A stretch of DNA of 64,000 bases from Hyphomicrobium sulfonivorans (GCF_013306565.1 NZ_PZPO01000001.1:124001-188000); one strand, 5' to 3'; positions 1 through 9,742 are shown, numbered from the stretch's first letter. The notes: a model not told the origin generated them from the sequence alone. Numbers and translations are program-made.

Positions 1-2358
1 GACCGCAAGCCGGCTGTGCTGCTCATCATACGCAAGCAGCCGGACGCCAATGTGCTGGAAACGGTCGATGGCGTGAAGGCGATGCTGCCTAATCTTGAGC
101 GCTGGATGCCTGCGGGCATCGATCTGCATATCGTGACCGACCGCACCATGACGATCCGCGCCAGCGTACATGACATGCAGTTTACGCTGGTGCTGTCCAT
201 CGCGCTGGTGATGGTCGTCGTGTTCGTTTTCCTGCGCCGCATCACACCAACAATCGCGGCCGGCATCACGGTGCCTTTGTCACTGGCTGGCACATGCGCC
301 GTCATGTGGACGCTCGGCTACTCGGTGAACAACCTCACGTTGATGGCATTCGTTATCGCAGTCGGCTTCGTTGTCGATGACGCCATCGTCATGATCGAGA
401 ACGTGTTTCGCAATCTCGAAAAGGGCATGGAGCCGATGCGCGCTGCCCTTCTGGGTGCGCGCCAGATCGGCTTCACCGTCATATCGATCAGCGTGTCGCT
501 CATCGCCGCGTTCATTCCGGTGCTGTTCATGGGCGGCGTTATGGGCCGCATGCTGCGCGAGTTCTCAGTAACGCTCGTCGTCGCGATTGCGGTCTCGGTT
601 GTGGTGTCGTTGTCGGTAACGCCGATGATCTGCGCCCACTTCATCAAGCACAGCAACGAAGGCATTCGCAACCGCTTCGACCGTATCGTCGAAGCAGCGC
701 TCGACTGGATGGTCGGGCTCTATGCCCGCACGCTGCGCGTCGCCCTGCGACACCAGATTGTCACGCTGTTCTCGCTGCTGTGCGTGATCCTGCTGACCGC
801 GCATCTCTATGTGCAGATCCCGAAGGGCATGTTCCCCGAGGACGACACCGGTCTCATCATGGGATCGGTCGAAGCATCGGCGGATGTCTCCTACGAGGCC
901 ATGCTTAAATTGCAGATGCAGGCGCTGGACGTGGTGCTCGCCGATCCAGCGGTCAACAACGTCGGCTCGTCGCTTGGCGGCTCCGGACCCGGCCCCGGCG
1001 GCAGCACCACCGGCCGCATGTTCATCGATCTCAAGCCGCTGGAGGAGCGCGGCGGCGTTTCTACTGCGCAGGTCGTGCAGCGCATGCGGGGCAAGTTCTC
1101 GCATATCAAGGGCGCGGAGGTGCGCATGTTTCCGTCGCGCGATATTCGCGTCGGCGCACGGCAGGGCAATTCGCAATATCAATACACGCTGTGGGACCCA
1201 GACATCGATGAACTGAACGAATGGGCGCCCAAGGTACAGGCGCGCATGCGCACCATCCCCAGCATCATCGATGTTTCCGACGACCGGCAGGCAGGCGGAT
1301 TGCAACTCGACGTCAAGATCGATCGCGAGGCCGCTGCGCGCATGGGCGTGCGCATTTCCGACATCGACAGCACCATGAACAACGCGTTTGCCCAGCGGCA
1401 GATTTCTACCATCTATGCCCAGCGCAACCAGTATCGCGTCATTCTTGAGGTCGATCCCCGCCTGCAGCGCGATCCATCCGACCTGCAGCATATTTTCGTG
1501 CCCAGCGCCGATGGCAATTCGCAGGTTCCGTTGACCAGCCTCATCCGCATGGAGAAAACCACCGCTCCGCTGCGTATCAATCATCAGGGGCCGTTCCCCG
1601 CCATCACCATCAGTTTCGACATCGCCCCCGGCTTCACGATGGAGCAGGCGCTGAACGACATCGAGCAGGCAATGGCGGATCTGCACACGCCGTCAAATCT
1701 GCGTGGTGAGATGGCTGGCGATGCGGCTGCATTCGCTGCGCAGTCAACGCAGCAATTGTTTCTCATTCTGGCGGCGCTGATCGCCGTCTACATTGTGCTG
1801 GGCGTGCTTTACGAGAGCCTGGCACATCCCATCACCATCATCTCGACGTTGCCATCGGCGGGGCTTGGCGCGCTGCTGGCACTTTATCTCGCGAAGATGG
1901 AACTTTCGATGACGGCGCTCATCGGCGTCATTCTGCTGATCGGCATCGTCAAAAAAAACGGAATCATGATGGTCGACTTCGCGCTCGATGGTGAGCGCGA
2001 GCGCGGCATGAAGCCTGCCGCCGCGATCTATGAAGCGTGCCTTGCCCGGTTCCGTCCCATCCTGATGACAACGCTGGCCGCACTGCTCGGCGCCATACCG
2101 CTGGCGTTCGCCGAAGGACCGGGTTCGGAAATTCGCCGTCCGCTCGGCATCACCATCATCGGCGGTCTGTTCGTTTCGCAGTTCCTCACGCTGTACACGA
2201 CGCCGGTTATCTACCTGATGCTTGACCGCGTGCACCGCAAGCTTGGCGGCGCAGCGCCTGCAAAGCTGGATGAAATTCCGTCGTCGGCGGATGCTGGGTT
2301 GCCGCGTGATGATGGTGCAGCTACTGGCCCTGAAGCCGCAGCGCCTGCTGCTACCTGA
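1..2358 (+). CDS. RND multidrug efflux permease, MdtB/MdtC-like (5' end cut by window)
   Basis: Inner-membrane proton/drug antiporter of the RND HAE1 family. The frame is open from base 1, so the start lies outside the window; roughly 285 N-terminal residues of a protein of about 1,030 are missing (estimate from family length). The visible part runs from the end of the first periplasmic domain through both remaining membrane bundles. The TM4 motif GFVVDDAIVMIENV carries the paired Asp used for proton relay. The stretch VLLIIRKQPDANVLETVD closely resembles the MdtB/MdtC subgroup. The C-terminal 40 residues are Ala/Pro-rich and poorly conserved. MdtB/C pumps usually work as a heteromer, so a sister permease and an adaptor are expected just upstream. 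Family assignment is firm; substrate is unknown. Confidence 0.93.
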   Translation, partial: DRKPAVLLIIRKQPDANVLETVDGVKAMLPNLERWMPAGIDLHIVTDRTMTIRASVHDMQFTLVLSIALVMVVVFVFLRRITPTIAAGITVPLSLAGTCAVMWTLGYSVNNLTLMAFVIAVGFVVDDAIVMIENVFRNLEKGMEPMRAALLGARQIGFTVISISVSLIAAFIPVLFMGGVMGRMLREFSVTLVVAIAVSVVVSLSVTPMICAHFIKHSNEGIRNRFDRIVEAALDWMVGLYARTLRVALRHQIVTLFSLLCVILLTAHLYVQIPKGMFPEDDTGLIMGSVEASADVSYEAMLKLQMQALDVVLADPAVNNVGSSLGGSGPGPGGSTTGRMFIDLKPLEERGGVSTAQVVQRMRGKFSHIKGAEVRMFPSRDIRVGARQGNSQYQYTLWDPDIDELNEWAPKVQARMRTIPSIIDVSDDRQAGGLQLDVKIDREAAARMGVRISDIDSTMNNAFAQRQISTIYAQRNQYRVILEVDPRLQRDPSDLQHIFVPSADGNSQVPLTSLIRMEKTTAPLRINHQGPFPAITISFDIAPGFTMEQALNDIEQAMADLHTPSNLRGEMAGDAAAFAAQSTQQLFLILAALIAVYIVLGVLYESLAHPITIISTLPSAGLGALLALYLAKMELSMTALIGVILLIGIVKKNGIMMVDFALDGERERGMKPAAAIYEACLARFRPILMTTLAALLGAIPLAFAEGPGSEIRRPLGITIIGGLFVSQFLTLYTTPVIYLMLDRVHRKLGGAAPAKLDEIPSSADAGLPRDDGAATGPEAAAPAAT

Positions 2359-2480
2359 GCATCGGCGCAGGAACTCCGGGCCCACCTTAGAACCATTATG
2401 GATTGCTGCCCCCCGCCCGGCCTGCTACGCAAGATAAAAGCCCGTCTTTCGTGCCCCGTTAGCTGTCTCGCCGCGGTGCT

Positions 2481-2506
2481 GTAACGAACCATGACCGGGC
2501 CGCGAA
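2481..2506 (+). promoter_or_regulatory. Candidate SigF-type ECF promoter for the sigma/anti-sigma operon
   Basis: GTAACG at 2481-2486 and CGAA at 2503-2506 are separated by exactly 16 bases. From memory, the Caulobacter SigF consensus is GTAACC-N16-CGAA, so only the last base of the -35 differs. It lies just before a sigma factor gene of that type, as expected for autoregulation. The predicted transcription start falls at or next to the ATG at 2513. Confidence 0.5.
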
Positions 2507-2512
2507 CAGCCT

Positions 2513-3085
2513 ATGGGGCGCTTTGTGGTTCAGACGTTGCGAGAGGAAGAATGGGCTGCCCAGATGCGAGCGGCTCTCGCAGGTGATGATGCTGCCTATC
2601 GCGCCGTGCTACATGCGTTATCGCAAAGTTTACGTTCCGCTATCCGGCGCGGTTTCGCCCATGCGGGCGCGCCGTTAAATGATGTCGAGGATGTGCTGCA
2701 GGAAACGTTGCTTGCGCTGCATCTGAAGCGCAATACGTGGGACCCGGAGCAGCCCCTGGGGCCATGGGTACGTGCGATAGCGCGCCACAAGCTGATCGAT
2801 GCGCTGCGCCGCCGGGGTAGACGCATTCAGGTTCCGATAGACGCCATCATCGGAACGCTGGCCGTCGAAGAGGATAGCAGCGAGCTGGATCGTCAGGACG
2901 CGCAGCGTCTGGTCAACGGTCTGCCCGGCCGCCAGCGCGACGTGGTGCAAGCCATCAGCATCGATGGGCAGTCGATCAAGGAAGTGGCCGAAAGGTTGCA
3001 AATGAAAGAAGTTGCAGTGCGTGTCACCCTACATCGCGGATTGAAAGCGCTTGGCGCACTGCACCGGGAAGACGACCGCACATGA
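2513..3085 (+). CDS. ECF RNA polymerase sigma factor, SigF-like
   Basis: Group 4 (ECF) sigma factor of 190 aa. Region 2 is visible around residues 20-95 (DVEDVLQETLLALHLKR, then WVRAIARHKLIDALRRRGRR) and region 4 at about 130-180 (LPGRQRDVVQAISIDGQSIKEVAERLQM, a sigma-70 region 4 HTH). Its stop overlaps the start of the next gene by 4 bp (ATGA), and that gene is an NrsF-type anti-sigma factor, so the two are translationally coupled. The ATG at 2513 has no clear ribosome site and sits at the predicted transcription start, so translation could be leaderless. An internal ATG at 2564 is the alternative but would remove residues aligned in homologues. By analogy with Caulobacter SigF, the regulon may respond to heavy metal or oxidative stress. 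Confidence 0.9.
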   Translation: MGRFVVQTLREEEWAAQMRAALAGDDAAYRAVLHALSQSLRSAIRRGFAHAGAPLNDVEDVLQETLLALHLKRNTWDPEQPLGPWVRAIARHKLIDALRRRGRRIQVPIDAIIGTLAVEEDSSELDRQDAQRLVNGLPGRQRDVVQAISIDGQSIKEVAERLQMKEVAVRVTLHRGLKALGALHREDDRT

Positions 3086-3720
3086 AGACTGACGAACTGA
3101 TCAATGCGCTGGTCGCTGACACGGCGGTGCCACCATCCCCGGTCCATCGCATTGTATGGATCGCCGCCGCGCTGGCTGCCCTGGTGACCGGAGCGGTGTT
3201 CTTTGCCTGGCTGCCGGTGCGCGGAGACATGGCATCGGCGCTGACCGATCCGCGCTTCCTGTTCAAATGGGCCTTTACGCTATCTCTGTTTCTCTCCGCT
3301 CTGGCTGTAGCGACTTTGCTCATGCGCCCGGAGCAGACACAAAAAGGACCGCTGCTGCTTCTGGCTGCTGCACCGGCGATTTTGATTGTTGGAATCATTC
3401 TGGAGCTGATCGCGCTGCCTGCCGAACAATGGCTTAGCACCATGGTCGGCATGAACTCGCACGGCTGCATCGTGACGATACCGTTTCTTGCGCTCGCGCC
3501 CCTGTCGGTGCTCCTCATGGCGATAAAAAAAGGCGCGCCCACGCGGCCAGCCTTTGCCGGCGCTGTTGCGGGGCTTGCTGCCACCGGCATCGCGGCCAGC
3601 TATTATGCAATGTACTGCCGCGACGACAGCCCGCTGTTTCTGGCGACCTGGTATATTCTTTCAGCTCTTCTCGTGGCGGCCGTGGGCGCCCTGATCGGAT
3701 CGCGACTTTTGCGCTGGTAA
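3082..3720 (+). CDS. NrsF-like anti-sigma factor (DUF1109 family)
   Basis: Membrane protein of 212 aa with six predicted hydrophobic helices (about residues 24-46, 61-81, 90-112, 128-148, 156-177 and 189-209). It starts with MKTDELINAL, the usual DUF1109/NrsF opening, which forms a cytoplasmic sigma-binding tail. Cys129 and Cys179 lie 50 residues apart. In Caulobacter NrsF a cysteine pair of very similar position (131 and 181, from memory) is needed for the response to chromium and cadmium, so this protein probably releases its sigma factor on metal stress. It overlaps the sigma gene by 4 bp. Family call is strong; the inducing signal is inferred. Confidence 0.88.
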   Translation: MKTDELINALVADTAVPPSPVHRIVWIAAALAALVTGAVFFAWLPVRGDMASALTDPRFLFKWAFTLSLFLSALAVATLLMRPEQTQKGPLLLLAAAPAILIVGIILELIALPAEQWLSTMVGMNSHGCIVTIPFLALAPLSVLLMAIKKGAPTRPAFAGAVAGLAATGIAASYYAMYCRDDSPLFLATWYILSALLVAAVGALIGSRLLRW

Positions 3721-3802
3721 TACCGTGCGCACATTTGTTGAGCGCGACATAAGACAACGCTACCTTGTTCAAATCAAAAATGAAGAACAGGAGCGCATGG
3801 GA

Positions 3803-4201
3803 ATGACTAAAACAGAACTCGAAACCGTGTGGGCGCCACGCCTGCTCGGCTTGCTTCGCATTGTTGCAGCATGGCTTTTCATGATGCATGGCACGCAGAA
3901 GCTGTTCAATTTCCCTGAAGCCACGCGTGGCCAGCCGGAGCTGTTCCAGCTCACGTGGTTTGCTGGCGCACTTGAGACCTTTGGTGGATTTCTTCTTCTT
4001 ATTGGTCTTTTCACGCGCCCGGTCGCGTTTGTACTCAGCGGTCTGATGGCGTTCGCATATTGGATCGCCCATGCGCCGAATAGCATTTATCCGGTGCACA
4101 ATGGTGGTGATGCCGCCATCCTGTTCTGCTTCGTCTTCCTTTATCTCGTGGCCGCTGGCCCCGGCGCATTCAGCGTCGACGGTGCGCGCGACGGAAAGTA
4201 A
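3803..4201 (+). CDS. DoxX family membrane protein
   Basis: Small membrane protein of 132 aa with four predicted helices. The motif RIVAAWLFMMHGTQKLFNFPE and later AGALETFGGFLLLIGLFTRP are typical of the DoxX/YphA family. The chosen ATG (3803) has AGGAG at 3789-3793, nine bases upstream. ATG 3797 is too close to that site, and the longer frame from 3725 lacks one. DoxX proteins are tied to redox or thiol stress in other bacteria, and DoxX-like genes occur in SigF regulons. It follows the anti-sigma gene on the same strand with an 82-bp gap, so it may be read through, but no SigF-type promoter was seen before it. Confidence 0.85.
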   Translation: MTKTELETVWAPRLLGLLRIVAAWLFMMHGTQKLFNFPEATRGQPELFQLTWFAGALETFGGFLLLIGLFTRPVAFVLSGLMAFAYWIAHAPNSIYPVHNGGDAAILFCFVFLYLVAAGPGAFSVDGARDGK

Positions 4202-4421
4202 CCGCTAGCTACGTTACATGGGCGGGCTCAGGTTTACGCCGGGTCCGCCCCTGTTGCTGTCGGGATGGCACAGCGGAGGAAAAGCGCACAAAAGCTTCAA
4301 TCCGAGGCGTTATGAAAGATTGCCGTAACGGCCTGTCGGCAGTGGATTTACTTTTTGCGAGTAATATCTGCCGGATGACCGGTTCCGGTGCACGCCGGTT
4401 CAGCATGATCTGTGAGTTGTA

Positions 4422-5747
4422 ATGCGTCCCAGCTACCTCATCCTGATCGTCCTTCTGGCCGCCGCAGCTGCCGTCGTCGCATACGGCCCCGTGCGCGGAC
4501 GCACCGTTGGCGCGGGCATTGATGACCTGCGAACACAGGTCGAAACCGCCAATAAATCGCTTCAAGACTATTTCGCCGGCAGCAGTAGCGCGGCGTCGCC
4601 TGCGCAGAAATCTGCAGCAGCCGGCCAGAAAGCCCCGACGCTGACCGTCGCTCAACCCGCATCGCGCAAGATCATCGAGTGGGATGAATTCACCGGCCGC
4701 TTCGACGCGGTTGAAAGCGTGGATGTTCGCGCCCGCGTGTCCGGCTACTTGACCGAAGTCAACTTCAAGGACGGACAGGAAGTGAACGCGGGCGACCTGC
4801 TGTTCACGATCGATCCGCGGCCGTTCGAACGTGCACTGGATCAAGCCAAGGCGCAGCTCAATCAGGCCAAGGTAAGCGTCAACAACGCCAAGCTGGATGT
4901 CGACCGCGGCCTGCCGCTGCTCAAGCGTGAGCATATCTCAAAGAAGGCATTCGACGACCGCGAGAACCTGCTGCGTGACGCTGAAGCGCTGGTGAAGATT
5001 GGCGACGCGCGCGTGAAGGCGGCCGAACTGGAACTCAGCTTCACGCGCATCACCGCGCCCATCGCGGGTCGCATCAGCCGCACGTATGTGACGCCGGGCA
5101 ATTTCGTCAGCGGTGGCGGATCGGAATCGGCTTCGACGCTGTTGACGACTCTGGTGAAGCAGGACCCCATCTATATCTATTTCGACATCAGCGAGAACGA
5201 TGCGCTGAAATATCAGCGGATGTCCCAGTCGCAGGGCAAAGGCACTCAGGGCATCGTGGGCGCAACCGTCGGGCTCGAACTGCCGGACGAAGAAGGCTTC
5301 CCGCACACCGCGAAACTGGACTTCCTGGAAAACCGTCTCGATCAGGGCACCGGCACGCTGCGCGCCCGCGCTGTCATTGCCAATCCGGATCGCTTCTTTT
5401 CGCCCGGCATGTTCGCCCGCGTGCGTGTGCAGGGCTCGCCGGAATACACCGCGCTGCTGCTGCCGGATGAAGCGATCGGCACCGATCAGGCCAACCGTTT
5501 TGTTTATGTGGTCGGCGACGACGATATCCCCGTGCGGCGCACCGTCGAGCTTGGCCCGATGGACAACGGATTGCGTGTGATCCGCAAAGGGCTGGAGCCG
5601 GAGGACTGGGTTATCCTGCGCGGTGAGCAGCGTGTTCGTCCGGGCATGAAGATCAATCCGCGCCGCACACCTCTCACCGTCTCCAATGCAGATCCGAAAG
5701 CTGGCGGCGCGCCCGCTAACATACCGCCCGCTCCGGTAAGGCGGTAA
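4422..5747 (+). CDS. RND efflux periplasmic adaptor (AcrA/MexE-like membrane fusion protein)
   Basis: Membrane fusion protein of 441 aa linking an inner-membrane RND pump to an outer-membrane channel. There is an N-terminal hydrophobic anchor (residues 1-20), a linker with a short coiled region (about 33-50), then the lipoyl half-motif SVDVRARVSGYLTEVNFKDG, an alpha-hairpin (about 130-190, ALDQAKAQLNQAKV), the second lipoyl half (FTRITAPIAGRISRTYV) and a beta-barrel domain. The C-terminal tail is Pro/Ala-rich. Only 5 bp separate it from the pump gene downstream, so they form one operon. There is no outer-membrane factor and no TetR or LysR regulator next to the pair, so the channel must be encoded elsewhere. 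Confidence 0.93.
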   Translation: MRPSYLILIVLLAAAAAVVAYGPVRGRTVGAGIDDLRTQVETANKSLQDYFAGSSSAASPAQKSAAAGQKAPTLTVAQPASRKIIEWDEFTGRFDAVESVDVRARVSGYLTEVNFKDGQEVNAGDLLFTIDPRPFERALDQAKAQLNQAKVSVNNAKLDVDRGLPLLKREHISKKAFDDRENLLRDAEALVKIGDARVKAAELELSFTRITAPIAGRISRTYVTPGNFVSGGGSESASTLLTTLVKQDPIYIYFDISENDALKYQRMSQSQGKGTQGIVGATVGLELPDEEGFPHTAKLDFLENRLDQGTGTLRARAVIANPDRFFSPGMFARVRVQGSPEYTALLLPDEAIGTDQANRFVYVVGDDDIPVRRTVELGPMDNGLRVIRKGLEPEDWVILRGEQRVRPGMKINPRRTPLTVSNADPKAGGAPANIPPAPVRR

Positions 5748-5752
5748 GCCCC

Positions 5753-8700
5753 ATGCGCTTCTCCCGCTTCTTCATCGACCGGCCGATCTTCGCCACCGTT
5801 CTGTCGCTCATCATCGTCATCGTCGGCTCGATCGCTTACCTGACACTGCCGGTTGCACAGTTTCCTGAAATTGTGCCACCCACAGTGTCCGTCACCACGA
5901 CGTATCCCGGTGCCAACGCTGTCACCGTAGCCGATACGGTTGCCTCCGTCGTCGAGCAGGAGATCAACGGCGTCGAGGACATGATCTACATGTACTCGCA
6001 GTCGACCGACGACGGCACCATGTCGCTGAGCGTTACGTTCGATATCGGCACTGACGTCGACAAGGCGCAGGTGCTGGTGCAGAACCGCGTCGCATCGGCA
6101 GAACCCCGGTTGCCGGAAGAAGTGCGCCGCAACGGCGTGACGGTTGAGAAGCGCTCACCGGATCTGTTGTTGGTCGTGCACATGCTGTCGCCCGACAACA
6201 CCTACGATTCCGTCTACGTCTCAAATTATGCGCTGCTGAACGTGCAGAACGAGCTGGCGCGCATCAAGGGCGTTGGCAACGTCACACTGTTCGGTGATCG
6301 CCAGTATTCAATGCGCATCTGGCTTGATCCCGAGCGCATCGCGCTGCGTGGCATGACGGCCGAGGAAGTGCTCACTGCTCTGCGCTCGCAAAATGTGCAG
6401 GTCGCCGGTGGCGCGCTTGGCCAGCCACCGCAGGGTGATGTCGGAGCCTTTCAGGTTTCGCTGCAGCTTAAGGGCCGGCTGCTTGAGCCCAGCGAATTCG
6501 AAAATATCGTACTGAAAACCGGCGAAGATGGCCGCGTGGTGCGTGTGAAGGACGTCGGCCGCGTTGAACTTGGCGCGCTCAATTACACCACCTACGGCTA
6601 TCAGGACGAACACCCCGCGATGGTGCTGATCGTCACCCAGCAACCGGGCTCCAACGCCATCGAAACCACCAACGCCGTCAAGGCCGAGATGGCGCGACTT
6701 GCCGAGCGCTTCCCCAAGGGGCTGGAATATCGGATCGTCTATAATCCGACCGAGTTCATCGAAGAATCCATCGACGAGCTTTACATCACCATCGCCGAGG
6801 CGGTGCTGCTCGTTATCATCGTGGTGCTGCTGTTCCTGCAGACATGGCGCGCCACGATCATCCCGCTCGTCGCCATCCCCGTCTCGCTGATCGGCACCTT
6901 TGCGGTGATGCAGGGGTTGGGATTCTCTATCAACATGCTGACGCTGTTCGGCCTTGTGCTGGCCGTCGGCATCGTCGTCGATGACGCTATCGTTGTGGTC
7001 GAGAACGTAGAACGCAAACTGGCCGAAGGGCTTTCACCCATCGAAGCCGCCCGCGTGACGATGGATGAAGTGGGCACCGCCCTCGTCGCCATTGCGCTGG
7101 TGCTCACCGCCGTGTTCGTGCCGACCGCGTTCGTCGCCGGCATCACGGGACAGTTTTATCAGCAGTTCGCCGTTACCGTCGCAACCGCCACCGTCATATC
7201 GGCTTTCAACTCGTTGACGCTCAGCCCGGCGCTGTGCGCTTTGCTGCTGAAACCGCACGCCAGCCACGAGAAGAAAAGCCTGCTCATGTGGCCGGTGCAC
7301 GCGTTCTTCCGGGCCTTCAATTACATCTTCGACAAACTGTCGGAAATCTACGGCGTGTTCGTCCGCTTCATCATCGGCATTTCGCCATTGATGCTGATGG
7401 TCTACGCCGTGTTGCTGGGCATCGCCGGCTGGATGCTGTTTCACACGCCCACCGGCTTCATCCCGAAGATGGACCGCGGCATCATCATCGTTTCGATCCA
7501 GCTGCCGCAGGGTGCATCGCTGCCGCGCACCGATGAGGTGATCCAGCGCGCGAACAAAATCGTTCTCGAAGTTCCGGGCGTCGCGCATACCTCCGCATAC
7601 ACCGGACGGGCGGGATCAACCGGATCGAACGCCAGCAATTCGGGCACCATCTTCGCCATCGTCGAGGATGCGCGCGAACGGGCCAAGCGCGGCCTCGACA
7701 TTGATGTCGTCGTCGATGACATCCGCAGCCGACTGGATGTCATCGAAGAATCCAAAACGTCCGTGTTCGTTCCGCCGCCGGTGCGCGGCATGGGCGGCCA
7801 GACCGGCTTCTCCATGCGCCTGCAGAACCGCGCCAACATGACACCGGCCGAGTTCCAGGCGGTTGCCGACGATTTCATCGCCGAAGCCAACAAGCTGCCT
7901 GGAATTTCCAACGTCTTCACCAGCTATTCCAGCGGCACACCGCAGCTTTACGTCGACGTTGATCGCGACAAGGCGCAGATGTTGAAGGTTCCGCTGGAAG
8001 CCATCTTCGAAGCCCTGCGCGTTTATCTCGGCTCGGCCTACGTCAACGACTTCAACATGTTCGGACGCACGTTCCGCGTGACCGCGCAGGCGGATGCCGA
8101 TTTCCGCACCGATCCGCAGAACGTCAGCCGCATCCGCGTGCGCAACGAGATGGGACAGATGGTGCCGCTCGGCAATCTGATCACGTTCCGCAACATCTCC
8201 GGGCCCGATCGCGTGCCGCGCTATAACCTGTTCCCAACCGTGGAAGTGAACGGCGCGCTGAAGCCCGGCATTTCCAGCGGCCAGGGTCTGGCGATGATGG
8301 CGGAGCTGGCCAAACAGGAACTGCCCGAGGGCATCACCTACGAGTGGACCGACCTTTCCTATCAGGAGGTCAAGGTCGGAGGCACCGGTTACTACATCTT
8401 CGTGCTGTCAGTGGTGTTCGTGTTCCTTGCGCTTGCGGCACAGTTTGAAAGCTGGTCGCTGCCGCTGGCCATCATTCTCATTGTGCCGATGTGTCTGCTC
8501 AGCGCGCTGTTCGGCGTGCGCCTGCACGGACAGGACATCAACATCCTGACGCAGATCGGCTTCATCGTGCTGCTCGGTCTGGCAGCCAAGAACGCCATTC
8601 TCATCGTCGAATTTGCGCGCCAGCTGGAAGATCAGGGGCGTGATCTCGTAACGGCCGCTGTTGAAGCCAGCCGCTTGCGTCTGCGTCCGATCCTGATGAC

Positions 8701-8917
8701 GTCACTGGCGTTCACACTCGGCGTCGTACCCCTCTATATCGCCACCGGCGCAGGCGCTGAAATGCGCATCGCGCTCGGCACCGGCGTGTTCTGGGGCATG
8801 ATCGGCGTCACGCTGTTCGGGCTGGTGTTTACGCCGGTGTTCTACGTAGTGGTGCGCCGGTTCTCGATGCGCCGCGCGAAATCCGAACCGGAAGCGTCGC
8901 ACGCGCCCGCTGAGTGA
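5753..8917 (+). CDS. RND efflux pump permease, AcrB/MexF-like (HAE1 family)
   Basis: Full-length RND transporter of 1,054 aa. It opens with MRFSRFFIDRPIFATVLSL, the classical N-terminal helix. Two periplasmic porter/docking regions flank the TM bundles, and TM4 carries GIVVDDAIVVVENVER with the conserved Asp pair. The second half includes LGLAAKNAILIVEFARQLEDQG, the usual TM10 signature. The C-terminus is short and charged. It is co-transcribed with the adaptor 5 bp upstream. It differs clearly from the MdtB/C-like pump at the left edge, so the window holds two unrelated RND systems close together. Substrate cannot be read from the sequence. Confidence 0.94.
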   Translation: MRFSRFFIDRPIFATVLSLIIVIVGSIAYLTLPVAQFPEIVPPTVSVTTTYPGANAVTVADTVASVVEQEINGVEDMIYMYSQSTDDGTMSLSVTFDIGTDVDKAQVLVQNRVASAEPRLPEEVRRNGVTVEKRSPDLLLVVHMLSPDNTYDSVYVSNYALLNVQNELARIKGVGNVTLFGDRQYSMRIWLDPERIALRGMTAEEVLTALRSQNVQVAGGALGQPPQGDVGAFQVSLQLKGRLLEPSEFENIVLKTGEDGRVVRVKDVGRVELGALNYTTYGYQDEHPAMVLIVTQQPGSNAIETTNAVKAEMARLAERFPKGLEYRIVYNPTEFIEESIDELYITIAEAVLLVIIVVLLFLQTWRATIIPLVAIPVSLIGTFAVMQGLGFSINMLTLFGLVLAVGIVVDDAIVVVENVERKLAEGLSPIEAARVTMDEVGTALVAIALVLTAVFVPTAFVAGITGQFYQQFAVTVATATVISAFNSLTLSPALCALLLKPHASHEKKSLLMWPVHAFFRAFNYIFDKLSEIYGVFVRFIIGISPLMLMVYAVLLGIAGWMLFHTPTGFIPKMDRGIIIVSIQLPQGASLPRTDEVIQRANKIVLEVPGVAHTSAYTGRAGSTGSNASNSGTIFAIVEDARERAKRGLDIDVVVDDIRSRLDVIEESKTSVFVPPPVRGMGGQTGFSMRLQNRANMTPAEFQAVADDFIAEANKLPGISNVFTSYSSGTPQLYVDVDRDKAQMLKVPLEAIFEALRVYLGSAYVNDFNMFGRTFRVTAQADADFRTDPQNVSRIRVRNEMGQMVPLGNLITFRNISGPDRVPRYNLFPTVEVNGALKPGISSGQGLAMMAELAKQELPEGITYEWTDLSYQEVKVGGTGYYIFVLSVVFVFLALAAQFESWSLPLAIILIVPMCLLSALFGVRLHGQDINILTQIGFIVLLGLAAKNAILIVEFARQLEDQGRDLVTAAVEASRLRLRPILMTSLAFTLGVVPLYIATGAGAEMRIALGTGVFWGMIGVTLFGLVFTPVFYVVVRRFSMRRAKSEPEASHAPAE

Positions 8918-8959
8918 AGTTAACTGAGTGAGGTTGCATATCAACGCGCGCAATCACCG

Positions 8960-9616
8960 TCAGCGCTTGACGATCAACCCGGACACGTCAACGCGGTCCT
9001 GCCATCCGCTGCGCTCCAGTTCCGGATCGAGGTGCTCCTCTGCTGGCCAGCCGATGCACAGATACGCAACCAGCCTCCACGTGGCCGGCACATCCAGCGC
9101 CGCCGAAACGACATCGGGCTCCAGGATCGAGATCCAGCCAATACCCAGTCCGTGCGCGCGCGCCGCCAGCCACAGCGTCTGCACGGCGCCGACCACCGAA
9201 TAACGCATCGTCTCCGGCATCGTGCGGCTGCCAAGTCCGGCTCCCGCAGCCGTCGCTTCATCGGCGAAAACCGCCAGATGCACCGGCGCGACGTCGAGCC
9301 CTTCAAGCTTGAGGCGCGCATAAAGCCCGCGACGGTCTTCGCCATAGGAGGCAAGCGCGTCCGCGTTCGCGCGTTCAAACGAGGCCCGCACCTGCGCGCG
9401 GCGCTTAGGACATTCCACCAGAACGAACCGCCACGGCTGACTGTAGCCCACCGACGGCGCACGGGAGGCCAGCGCGATCAGTTCGCTCAGCTGCGCACCA
9501 TCAACCGGCTCAGAACGGAACCGGCGCACATCGCGGCGCCAGAACACGAGCTCGCGCAAACGCGCGCGGAACGCGTCATCGAACTGAGGCGGATTGTGTC
9601 GCCTGTCGCCGGTCAT
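8960..9616 (-). CDS. bluB: 5,6-dimethylbenzimidazole synthase BluB
   Basis: Oxygen-dependent flavoenzyme of 218 aa that breaks down FMN to 5,6-dimethylbenzimidazole, the lower ligand of cobalamin. The nitroreductase-like fold is recognisable from FWRRDVRRFRSEPVD, SRAPSVGYSQPWRFVLVE, GLYARLKLEGLDVAPVHLAVF and the C-terminal IGWPAEEHLDPELERSGW, all typical of BluB rather than general nitroreductases. It is divergent from cobU (126-bp gap) in a cluster that also holds cobS, cobC and cobT, which gives strong context. The presence of bluB points to an aerobic or facultative organism able to make the true B12 base. Confidence 0.95.
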   Translation of the reverse strand: MTGDRRHNPPQFDDAFRARLRELVFWRRDVRRFRSEPVDGAQLSELIALASRAPSVGYSQPWRFVLVECPKRRAQVRASFERANADALASYGEDRRGLYARLKLEGLDVAPVHLAVFADEATAAGAGLGSRTMPETMRYSVVGAVQTLWLAARAHGLGIGWISILEPDVVSAALDVPATWRLVAYLCIGWPAEEHLDPELERSGWQDRVDVSGLIVKR

Positions 9617-9742
9617 CTCGCTTCTCTGAGGCTCCTGCTGCCACGCTGCTCCTGCCGCCGTTCTATCCTACCCTTGCCGCGGGACAAACGGAGGCCGATA
9701 AGAAAGCCGCTAAAACCTCTGCGGCAGATCGGACCCCCGCCC

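Noticed and set aside
565-1686. Long minus-strand open frame (373 aa) opposite the first RND gene
   Set aside because: It mirrors the codon pattern of a real RND gene in GC-rich DNA and has no family motif.
9032-9742. Upstream extension of the cobU frame
   Set aside because: It lies antisense to bluB and shows no similarity; the GTG at 9743 gives the normal protein length.
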